Source: Desulfobulbaceae bacterium (GTDB lineage Bacteria; Desulfobacterota; Desulfobulbia; Desulfobulbales; UBA5123). Taken from it: a stretch of 14,942 nt of DNA. The notes under the pieces are model-generated. The model did not search any database. It saw only the letters and a list, made by a program, of their open reading frames with translations, and was not told the origin of the DNA. Location of the stretch: assembly GCA_029865195.1 (NCBI GenBank), contig JAOUHH010000030.1, positions 1 through 14,942 of the forward strand. The letters run 5' to 3'. Positions within the stretch are counted from its first letter, which is position 1; the number at the start of each line of letters is the position of its first letter. The position numbers and the translations under genes are program-made. Shown piece by piece: positions 1-6,484 of the stretch.

Positions 1-7
1 CAGGGTG

Positions 8-811
8 ATGGACGTGCAGGCGCCGTACCGGCGAAGGAGCTATCCGTGGCGGCTGGGCGCGACCTCCTTCGTGATCCCGGCCGATCTGCTTGCCAATGTC
101 CGGCGGCTTGCGGGGTTGGTGGATGACGTGCAGCTTCTTTTCTTCGAAAGCCGCGCCAAGTCCGGCTTGCCGCACCCCGTTGATGTGGCGGCCCTCAAAG
201 GGATGGCCGACGCGGCCGGGCTTACCTATACCGTCCATCTGCCGGCCGATATCCGCCTCGGGGCGGCATCGGCCGACGAACGGCGGGCCGGGGTCGTGGA
301 GATCGTGCGGTTGCTTGACGAACTCGCGCCGCTTGCGGTGCAGGGGTACGACCTGCATCTGCCAGCCGAGCCGGGGATAAACGAGGAGGAGTGGCTTGCC
401 AACCTCGACTGGTCGCTCGCCTTGCTCGCGGCCAGGGTGGGGGCGGAAAGGAGCCGGATATGTATCGAGAACGTCGATTATCCGTTGGCGCTGGTGGCGC
501 CGCGGGTAGAGGCGCATGGCTTTTCCTTCTGTCTCGATGTCGGGCATCTGCTTCGCTACGGCCACGACTGGCGGGCTGAGGTGGAGAAATATCTGCCGCA
601 GGCGCGACATCTGCATTATCACGGGGTCATTGCTGGCAAGGATCACCAGGCTGTGGTAAAAGAGCAGGCGGAAGTCAGTAAGGCATTGGGGGAACTGCTT
701 GCCCGGCACTGTTTTGGCGGCGTGGTGACCCTTGAGATGTATGAATTTATCAAACTTGAAGCCTCCCTGCTCGAGCTGGCCTCGGCGTGGGAAGGTTATG
801 CACGGGAGTGA
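8..811 (+). CDS. cbiR: Cobamide-remodelling phosphodiesterase CbiR (TIM-barrel, AP-endonuclease-2 superfamily)
   Basis: Predicted cytoplasmic enzyme that hydrolyses the phosphodiester of cobamides, releasing the alpha-riboside and a cobinamide phosphate so that a new lower ligand can be attached. That activity is known for characterised CbiR; here it is inferred from sequence resemblance and context. Residues below are counted from the GTG at 5. The protein has the sugar-phosphate-isomerase/AP-endonuclease barrel pattern, with likely metal and catalytic residues on strand ends: E48, H78 (TVHLP), H118 (DLHLP), E155 (CIENVDYP), D178 and H181 (CLDVGH), H204/H206 (HLHYHGV) and E244 (TLEMY). Length (about 267 aa) suits the family. 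ATG at 8 is chosen over GTG at 5 because it overlaps a TGA at 6-8 (TGATG), which suggests coupling to an upstream gene outside the window. cobT follows after 3 nt. It could be another xylose-isomerase-like barrel, but the cobT/cobS neighbours favour CbiR. Confidence 0.85.
   Translation: MDVQAPYRRRSYPWRLGATSFVIPADLLANVRRLAGLVDDVQLLFFESRAKSGLPHPVDVAALKGMADAAGLTYTVHLPADIRLGAASADERRAGVVEIVRLLDELAPLAVQGYDLHLPAEPGINEEEWLANLDWSLALLAARVGAERSRICIENVDYPLALVAPRVEAHGFSFCLDVGHLLRYGHDWRAEVEKYLPQARHLHYHGVIAGKDHQAVVKEQAEVSKALGELLARHCFGGVVTLEMYEFIKLEASLLELASAWEGYARE
804..808 (+). promoter_or_regulatory. Ribosome binding site of cobT inside the end of cbiR
   Basis: GGGAG lies 6 nt before the cobT ATG at 815 and inside the last codons of cbiR. 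This supports the 815 start and suggests that translation of the two genes is coupled. Confidence 0.6.
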
Positions 812-814
812 ACG

Positions 815-1876
815 ATGAACAGTGTTGCGGATTTGCAGAAGATGGTGGCGGAGATTCCCGCCATCGACGCCGGGGTGGAGGCCTTGGCCCAGGCCAGGCT
901 TGACAACCTTACCAAGCCGCGCGGCAGCCTCGGCAAGCTCGAGTGGCTGGCCGCCCGCACCTGCGCGATCAAGAGGGATATCAAGGCCCGGGTGGGTCGG
1001 AAGACGATCCTCACCTTTGCCGGCGACCACGGGGTGGTGGCCGAGGGGGTGAGCGCCTTCCCGCAGGAGGTGACGCCGCAGATGGTGTTGAACTTCCTCG
1101 CCGGCGGCGCCGGGGTCAACGTGCTGGCCAACCATGTCGGCGCCGAGGTACGGGTGGTCGACGTGGGCGTCGCCTCGGAGGTGAACGGCGCCGGTCTGAT
1201 CGTCAAAAACGTCCGGCGCGGCACCGACAACATGGCAAAAGGACCGGCCATGTCGGTGGATGAGGCCCTGGCGGCGATCACGGCCGGCATGGAGGTCGCC
1301 CGCGACGCCATCAAAGACGGCGCCGAGATCATCGGCACCGGCGACATGGGGATCGGCAACACCACCCCCTCCGCCGCCCTGTACGCGGCCCTGCTGCCCG
1401 CCAAGGTTGAGGATGTCACCGGTCGCGGCACCGGCATCGATGACGCCGCGCTGGCAAACAAGATCGCGGTGATCGAAAGGGCGCTGGCGGTCAACAGCGG
1501 CCGTCTGGGTTCGCCGGTGGAAGCGCTGGCGGCGGTGGGCGGGCTTGAGATCGCGGCGATCTGCGGCGCGATCATCGAGGCCGCCCGCAACCGGACGCCG
1601 GTGGTGGTGGACGGGTTCATCTCCACCGCCGCCGCGCTGGTGGCGATCCGCCTCAACGAGAAAATCAAGGATTACTGTTTCTTCAGCCACATGTCGGCCG
1701 AGCAGGGGCATCGCATCTTTTTTGCCACCATGGGGCTTGAGCCGTTGCTGCATCTCGGACTGCGGCTGGGCGAGGGAACCGGCGCGGCGTTGTCCATGAA
1801 TCTCGTCGAGGCGGGCCTCAAGATCATGAACGAGATGGCCACCTTTGGCGAGGCCGGGGTCAGCGAAGCGGAGTGA
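815..1876 (+). CDS. cobT: Nicotinate-nucleotide--dimethylbenzimidazole phosphoribosyltransferase CobT
   Basis: Transfers the phosphoribosyl group of nicotinate mononucleotide to a lower-ligand base such as 5,6-dimethylbenzimidazole, giving an alpha-ribotide for the nucleotide loop of cobamides; cytoplasmic. The 353-residue length is typical of CobT. Visible family motifs are KPRGSLG (34-40), FAGDHGV (68-74), a Gly-rich GDMGIGNTTPS (176-186), DGFISTAA (266-273) and SHMSAEQGH (291-299). E320 in LRLGEGTGAA (317-326) matches the catalytic glutamate (E317 in Salmonella CobT). A GGGAG ribosome site precedes the ATG. It sits between cbiR (3-nt gap) and cobS (58-nt gap), so the ribotide made here is the likely CobS substrate. 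CobT homologues differ in base preference, so the lower ligand used cannot be read from the sequence. Confidence 0.97.
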   Translation: MNSVADLQKMVAEIPAIDAGVEALAQARLDNLTKPRGSLGKLEWLAARTCAIKRDIKARVGRKTILTFAGDHGVVAEGVSAFPQEVTPQMVLNFLAGGAGVNVLANHVGAEVRVVDVGVASEVNGAGLIVKNVRRGTDNMAKGPAMSVDEALAAITAGMEVARDAIKDGAEIIGTGDMGIGNTTPSAALYAALLPAKVEDVTGRGTGIDDAALANKIAVIERALAVNSGRLGSPVEALAAVGGLEIAAICGAIIEAARNRTPVVVDGFISTAAALVAIRLNEKIKDYCFFSHMSAEQGHRIFFATMGLEPLLHLGLRLGEGTGAALSMNLVEAGLKIMNEMATFGEAGVSEAE

Positions 1877-1934
1877 GCGCTGCCTGGGATCGCCTTTTCA
1901 TACCCTCTGCGCGTAAACGGTTGGTGATTGCCTG

Positions 1935-2723
1935 ATGTGGAATGCCCTGCGGATCGCCTTAGCCTTCCTGACCCGGTTGCCGGTGCGGATGCCCGTGGGG
2001 GTGTCTGGCCTGTTTCTGGCCCGGAGCAGCGCCTTTTTCCCGCTGATCGGCTGGCTGGTCGGCGGGATGATGGCGGTTATTGCCTGGGCGGTGCTGGTGC
2101 TGGGCGGCACCCCGCTGCTGGCGGCGGTGCTTGCGGTGACGGCCTCGGCCTGGCTCACCCGCGGGCTGCACCTCGACGGGGTGGCCGACCTCTGCGACGG
2201 CCTTGGCGGCAGCCACGAACCGGCACGGCGCCTTGCGATCATGAAGGATTCCGCCACCGGCGCCTTCGGGGTCATCGGGGTGGTGTTACTGTTGCTGATC
2301 AAGGTGGCGGCCCTGACCGCGCTCCTGGCACAGGTGCTCGTGCCCGCCCGTTGCGGGGTTCCCATCCTTGCCCCGTCGGTGGCGGTCGGGCTGCTGGTGG
2401 CGCCGGCGGCCGCCCGCTGGGCCATGGCCTCCCTGGCCTTCGGGTCGCGCTACCCCCGGGAGATCGGCACCGGCCATGCCTTTGTCGGGCAGGTGCGGGC
2501 AGGCTATCTGCTGGCCGGTCTGCTCTTTCTCTTCCCCTTGCTCTCGCTTGCGGTGCGGCCGGCCCTGGTCGGCATCCTCTGCGCGCAACTCCCTGCCGTC
2601 TGGCTGCGTTTTAAATGCAACAAGGCGCTGGGCGGGATCACCGGCGACGTCCTCGGCGCGGCCTGTGAGCTTGGCGAAGCCGCGGGCTGGCTGGGCGTTG
2701 TTTTGTTGGCGCCGTGGCTCTGA
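1935..2723 (+). CDS. cobS: Adenosylcobinamide-GDP ribazoletransferase (cobalamin synthase) CobS
   Basis: Integral inner-membrane enzyme that joins the alpha-ribotide (CobT product) to adenosylcobinamide-GDP, closing the nucleotide loop of the cobamide. The 262-residue, very hydrophobic protein carries the family signatures. These are an N-terminal TRLPV (13-17), the acidic motif GLHLDGVADLCDGLGG (77-92, with D81, D85 and D88, likely Mg2+ ligands), MKDSATGAFG (103-112) and a C-terminal CNKALGGITGDVLGA (228-242). Several transmembrane helices alternate with these loops. The ATG at 1935 is preceded by GGTGA (1923-1927) at 7-nt spacing, and a TAA in frame at 1914 rules out a longer N-terminus. 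CobU/CobP, which would make the GDP-activated partner, is not in the window. Confidence 0.95.
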   Translation: MWNALRIALAFLTRLPVRMPVGVSGLFLARSSAFFPLIGWLVGGMMAVIAWAVLVLGGTPLLAAVLAVTASAWLTRGLHLDGVADLCDGLGGSHEPARRLAIMKDSATGAFGVIGVVLLLLIKVAALTALLAQVLVPARCGVPILAPSVAVGLLVAPAAARWAMASLAFGSRYPREIGTGHAFVGQVRAGYLLAGLLFLFPLLSLAVRPALVGILCAQLPAVWLRFKCNKALGGITGDVLGAACELGEAAGWLGVVLLAPWL

Positions 2724-2770
2724 TGGCGCGGGGCATGGCAATCTATCGTTACTGTTGACGGGAAAACGTG

Positions 2771-4669
2771 ATGCGCGTTGGCGGGTTCATTGAAAGAGGC
2801 GGCCTCCGCCTGCGGTTGCTGGGGCTGGTGCTTGTGGTCGGGTTGGCCGTTGCCGCGGTGTACGGCAACAGCATGCAGGCGCCGTTTGTGTTCGACGACG
2901 AGCCCAATATCGTCAACAATGAAGCCTTGCACATCGATTCCCTGGGGTTGCCTGCCTTGCTTGCCGCCGCCGGGAGCGGCCCGTCGGCTGACCGCTGGCT
3001 TGCCAATCTCTCCTTTGCCCTGAACTATTATCTTGGCGGCGGGGAGGTGTGGGGGTTCCATCTGGTCAACGTGGTGGTGCATGCCGCCGCCGCCCTTGTT
3101 TTTTTCGGACTGTCGCTCACCACCCTTACCCTGCCGGTATTCCAGAACTGTTATCCGCGCGCCCGCGAGATTGCCCTGGCGGCGACCCTGCTCTGGGCGC
3201 TGCACCCCCTGCAGAGCAACGCGGTCACCTATCTTGTCCAGCGGATGGCCAGCCTGAGCGCCCTGTTCTTCATGGCGTCGTTGTGGTGCTATGCGCTGGC
3301 CCGGCTGACCACGGGGAGTAAGGCACGGCAAAACGGGTTGTTCGCGCTCAGTGCCTGTTGCGGCGGGTTGGCGCTTGCGAGCAAGGAAAACGCGGCGATG
3401 CTGCCGGTGATGATCCTCGGCTACGAATGGTTTTTCCTGGAAGGGTTGTCCTGGCGTCGCCACCGGCGGCGGCTGCTCACCGTGACCGCCATCGCGGTTG
3501 CGGTGGTGCTGGGGTTGGCTGCCTTGTACCTCGGCGGCGATTTTTACGCCGCCATCCAGGCGGGGTATGCCCGCTGGGACTTCACCTTGCCGGAGCGGTT
3601 GTTGACGGAGCCACGTGTTCTGTTCATGTATCTTGGCCTCATCTTGCTGCCGTTGCCGTCGCGGCTCAATCTCTGTCATGACGTGGTTGTTTCGCGTGGG
3701 CTCTTTGCCCCGCCGACTACCGCCGCCTGCCTGGTCGGCCTGGCGGTGCTTGCGGCCCTGGCCGTTTGGCTGTATCGGCGCGAGCGGCTGCTCTCCTTTG
3801 GTATTTTCTGGTTCCTCGGCAACCTGCTGATCGAATCCTCCTTCCTGCCGCTGTATCCGATGTTCGAGCACCGGCTCTATCTGCCGTCAACCTTCCTGGC
3901 GCTGGCGGTGGTTGCCGGCGGGTATCGGTTGGTGGCGGGCGGCAGCGCGCGGTTTCGGTGGGCACTGCGGCTGTTGCTCGTCGCGCTGGTGGTTGCCGGC
4001 GGCCTCCTCACCTGGCAGCGGAATCAGGTCTGGGCGGATGAGCTGACGCTGTGGCAGGACGTGGTCACCAAATCGCCCGGACTGGTCGGCGGGTATCAGA
4101 ACCTCGGCAAGATTCTCATGACCCGCGGCCGCGATGCGGAGGCGGAGAAGGTGTTGCGCACGGGTGTCGTGATCGGCAGCGGCAAGGCAAGCGCGCAACG
4201 GGTCGGCAGCGATACCGCTATCTCCCTCGGCCATCTCCACTATCTGCTCAGCCGCCTCTATTTTCGGCACGGGCGGGAGGGTGACGCCTCCGCCGCCATC
4301 GACGCGGCGCTTCGCTACGATCCGAACCACGCCAAGGCGATGGTGAGCAAGGCAATCCGTCTCGAACAGGCCGGGCTTTCGCCGGCCGCGGTGCAGTTCT
4401 ACCGGGCCGCTGCTCTGCGCGGCGAGGAGTCGGCGGAGCTTTACTGTAATTGGGCGGTGAGTCTGTTTTCCCTTGGCCGGTTGGACGAGGCGATCACCCT
4501 GTTGCGGCGGGCGATCGAGCTTGAGCCCGGGCATGCGGACAGCCATTACAATCTCGGCGTTGCCTATGGCGGCAAGGGGATGGCCGCCGAGGCGCGGCAT
4601 GAGATGGCGCTTGCCATACAGTTGCAGCAGCTCGGCAATCGTCGAACGGCAGGCGCGGATGGTCGGTGA
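2771..4669 (+). CDS. Polytopic GT-C-like (TMTC/DUF1736-like) membrane protein with C-terminal TPR repeats
   Basis: Likely inner-membrane glycosyltransferase of the GT-C type, or a non-enzymatic relative; donor and acceptor are unknown. Residues are counted from the GTG at 2768. An N-terminal TM (17-33) is followed by an acidic first-loop motif FVFDDEPNIVNN (40-51), the position where GT-C enzymes carry their catalytic Asp. The family pattern LHPLQSNAVTYLVQR (145-159), SKENA (205-209) and FEHRLYLPS (366-374) is seen in bacterial TPR proteins resembling eukaryotic TMTC O-mannosyltransferases. About ten hydrophobic segments run to residue 414. TPR-like helices follow (about 435-470, 485-550, 555-615; for example LGRLDEAITLLRRAIELEPG). 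The ATG at 2771 is favoured over GTG at 2768 because GGGA (2760-2763) is then 7 nt away. The gene starts 47 nt after cobS, and its stop overlaps the next start (TGATG). A cobamide role is not evident from the sequence. Confidence 0.75.
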   Translation: MRVGGFIERGGLRLRLLGLVLVVGLAVAAVYGNSMQAPFVFDDEPNIVNNEALHIDSLGLPALLAAAGSGPSADRWLANLSFALNYYLGGGEVWGFHLVNVVVHAAAALVFFGLSLTTLTLPVFQNCYPRAREIALAATLLWALHPLQSNAVTYLVQRMASLSALFFMASLWCYALARLTTGSKARQNGLFALSACCGGLALASKENAAMLPVMILGYEWFFLEGLSWRRHRRRLLTVTAIAVAVVLGLAALYLGGDFYAAIQAGYARWDFTLPERLLTEPRVLFMYLGLILLPLPSRLNLCHDVVVSRGLFAPPTTAACLVGLAVLAALAVWLYRRERLLSFGIFWFLGNLLIESSFLPLYPMFEHRLYLPSTFLALAVVAGGYRLVAGGSARFRWALRLLLVALVVAGGLLTWQRNQVWADELTLWQDVVTKSPGLVGGYQNLGKILMTRGRDAEAEKVLRTGVVIGSGKASAQRVGSDTAISLGHLHYLLSRLYFRHGREGDASAAIDAALRYDPNHAKAMVSKAIRLEQAGLSPAAVQFYRAAALRGEESAELYCNWAVSLFSLGRLDEAITLLRRAIELEPGHADSHYNLGVAYGGKGMAAEARHEMALAIQLQQLGNRRTAGADGR

Positions 4670-5469
4670 TGGCGCAATTTAAAACCCCCCTGGAAATCTA
4701 TAAACTCCTGCCGCAGAGCAACTGCCGGCAGTGTTATCTCCCTTCCTGCCTGGCCTTTGCCACGGCGGTGCTCAAGGGGGAGAGGCAACTCGCCGACTGC
4801 CCCTGCCTGTCGGCCGAGACGGCTGCCTTGGGCGACGGCGGCAGCGGCGCGCGCGCCTCCATGGATCGCAACATGGAGGAGGTCTCTCTGCGCCTGCAGG
4901 GGGAGGTCGCGGGGATCGATCTGGCCGCGCGTGCCCCGGTGGTGGGGGGGCGGATGGTCGGCGGGCGGCTTGCGGTCACCTGTCTCGGCAAGGATTTTTT
5001 CATCGGTGTCGACGGGACGGTGACCTCCGAGTGTCATATCAACCCTTGGGTGACGGTGCCGCTGCTGCGGTATGTGCTGGGGAGCACGGGCGTTGCGCCC
5101 GTCGGGCAATGGGTCTCCATGCGGGAGCTTGCCGACGGCCAGACCTGGAACCCGCTTTTCGTGCAGCGTTGCGAAGCGGTGCTGCAGCGGCTTGCCGACG
5201 CCCAGCCGCATCTCTTCGCGGACCTTATCGGCATGTTCAGCGGCCGACAGGCGCCGCCGGTTTTCGATGCCGACATCGCCATCATCCTCGCGCCGCTGCC
5301 CAAGGTGCCGGTCCTGATCTGCTACTGGCGGGCCGAGGATGACCTTGGATCACGGCTGGGCATCTTTTTTGACCGCACCGCCGACCGCCATCTGGGCGTG
5401 GAGCTTCTCCATACCCTCGGGGTCGGCATGGTGAGCATGTTCGCGCGGATCGGGCAGCAGCATGGGTGA
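4669..5469 (+). CDS. [4Fe-4S] motif protein with DUF3786 domain
   Basis: Soluble protein of about 266 residues. Residues 19-44 hold a C-x2-C-x4-C-x16-C pattern (C19, C22, C27, C44, with an extra C46). This is the spacing of the four-cysteine Fe-S domain (PF04060 type) found in the corrinoid iron-sulfur protein large subunit and in corrinoid-protein reductive activators. The rest looks like DUF3786: GKDFFIGVDG (107-116), HINPWVTVPLLRY (123-135) and, near the C-terminus, PKVPVLICYW (211-220), SRLGIFFD (228-235) and TADRHLGVE (237-245). The function is not established. An electron-transfer or activation role toward a corrinoid protein is inferred from the motif and the cobamide operon. The start is taken as the ATG at 4669, which shares a base with the upstream TGA (4667-4669); a GTG at 4666 is the alternative. 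Its end overlaps the next gene by 8 nt. Confidence 0.8.
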   Translation: MAQFKTPLEIYKLLPQSNCRQCYLPSCLAFATAVLKGERQLADCPCLSAETAALGDGGSGARASMDRNMEEVSLRLQGEVAGIDLAARAPVVGGRMVGGRLAVTCLGKDFFIGVDGTVTSECHINPWVTVPLLRYVLGSTGVAPVGQWVSMRELADGQTWNPLFVQRCEAVLQRLADAQPHLFADLIGMFSGRQAPPVFDADIAIILAPLPKVPVLICYWRAEDDLGSRLGIFFDRTADRHLGVELLHTLGVGMVSMFARIGQQHG

Positions 5470-6382
5470 TCACGGCGCCGGCCGCCGTTCGCCGCTGGCG
5501 GCAACCCTGCTGGCGATCCTCGCCTGTCTGCTCTGGTCCACCGCCTTTGTCTGGATCAAGATCGGTCTCCGCCATGCCACCCCGTTTTCCTTTGCCGGGT
5601 TGCGCTTCATGCTTTCCGGCCTGCTGCTCGCGCCCTTCTGGCCGCGGCGCGACGTGGTCGGCGCCTGCCGCCGCGATCTGGCGCTGATCGCGAAGATCGC
5701 CTTTTATCAGACCTTTCTGCTGTACGGTCTTTTCTATCTCGGCATCACCATGGTCTCGGGGGCGCTGGCGGCGATCATCATCGGCACCGCGCCGTTGGTG
5801 ACAGGGGTGTTGGCCCATTTCTGCATGGATGACGAACCGCTGACCGTGTCGAAATTGCTCAGCCTGGCCCTCGGTGTTGCCGGGGTTGCCGTGATCAGCC
5901 TCAGCCGCGAGCCCTGGGCCTCGCCGGAGGGGTTGCGGACCTTCTGGGGCATTGCCCTGCTGCTCCTCTCCACGGTTGCCAGCGGCTACGGCAATGTCCT
6001 GGTGGCCAGGGATCGGGGGGCTATCGATCCGGTGCTGCTCAATTCGGTGCAGATCTTTGTCGGCGGCTTCGTTCTTTTTCTGATCTCGCTGCCGCTTGAG
6101 GGGTTGCCGCGCTTTGCGCAACCACCGGTTTACTATGGGGCGCTGCTCTGGCTGGCGGTGTTGTCGGCGGTGGCTTTTTCGCTCTGGTTCGTGCTCTTGA
6201 AGGACCCGGTGGTTTCGGTGTCGCGGCTCAACCTCTGGAAATTCATTATCCCGGTCTGCGGCGCGGCGCTCAGTTGGGCGCTGCTCCCCGATGAATCGCC
6301 CAGTACGGCCACGCTTGCGGGCATGACCATGATCGCCGTCGCCATTGTCGCCTATTACGTTGCCGACGCCCGGCAGGGATAG
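5462..6382 (+). CDS. EamA-family (drug/metabolite transporter superfamily) permease
   Basis: Ten-helix inner-membrane permease of 306 residues with the internal duplication typical of the DMT superfamily. The first EamA unit spans about 14-147 (starting LAATLLAILACLLWSTAF) and the second about 163-301 (starting GIALLLLSTVASGYGNVLVAR). Typical features are a Trp-Ser-Thr-Ala-Phe run in TM1, GTAPLVTGVLAHF at 108-120 and GVAGVAVISL (138-147) closing the first half. The substrate cannot be read from the sequence; relatives move amino acids, nucleosides, sugars and other small metabolites. The ATG at 5462 overlaps the end of the DUF3786 gene by 8 nt, so the two are almost certainly co-transcribed. 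Position as last gene of a cobamide operon makes import or export of a base, riboside or precursor conceivable, but that is conjecture. Confidence 0.88.
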   Translation: MGDHGAGRRSPLAATLLAILACLLWSTAFVWIKIGLRHATPFSFAGLRFMLSGLLLAPFWPRRDVVGACRRDLALIAKIAFYQTFLLYGLFYLGITMVSGALAAIIIGTAPLVTGVLAHFCMDDEPLTVSKLLSLALGVAGVAVISLSREPWASPEGLRTFWGIALLLLSTVASGYGNVLVARDRGAIDPVLLNSVQIFVGGFVLFLISLPLEGLPRFAQPPVYYGALLWLAVLSAVAFSLWFVLLKDPVVSVSRLNLWKFIIPVCGAALSWALLPDESPSTATLAGMTMIAVAIVAYYVADARQG

Positions 6383-6452
6383 TTTTTGCGGTCGCCATCT
6401 TTTGTTTTCTGCGCGCGCTGGCTATGGTAACATCTCGATCCGGAACATTTTT

Positions 6453-6479
6453 TTGACAGACCGAACCCTTGGATACAAT
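6453..6479 (+). promoter_or_regulatory. Possible sigma70-type promoter just before the MMPL exporter gene
   Basis: A perfect TTGACA (6453-6458) and TACAAT (6474-6479, five of six to consensus) are separated by 15 nt, shorter than the usual 17. Transcription would start at about the ATG at 6485, giving a leaderless or nearly leaderless message; no convincing Shine-Dalgarno lies upstream. A chance match in a locally AT-rich 102-nt gap is possible. Confidence 0.35.
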
Positions 6480-6484
6480 CAATC

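Noticed and set aside
796..1668. A 290-codon minus-strand frame opposite cobT
   Set aside because: Its product is Ala/Ser/Thr/Pro-rich and mirrors the codon bias of cobT, which has unambiguous catalytic motifs.
1877..1934. Possible attenuator or cobalamin riboswitch between cobT and cobS
   Set aside because: The gap is only 58 nt, too short for a cobalamin riboswitch, and has no convincing stem or T-run.
2504..3871. A 455-codon minus-strand open frame opposite cobS and the GT-C/TPR gene
   Set aside because: The product is a low-complexity Gln/Gly/Arg-rich string with no domain, antisense to two genes with clear family motifs.
6411..6418. GCGCGCGC palindrome in the gap before the MMPL gene
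   Set aside because: A simple alternating run expected in GC-rich DNA; it has no loop or T-tract, so it is not a terminator.
6405..6433. Second promoter-like pair before the MMPL gene (TTGTTT with TATGGT or TAACAT)
   Set aside because: Box matches and spacing (15 or 20 nt) are poor; the TTGACA/TACAAT pair downstream is the better candidate.
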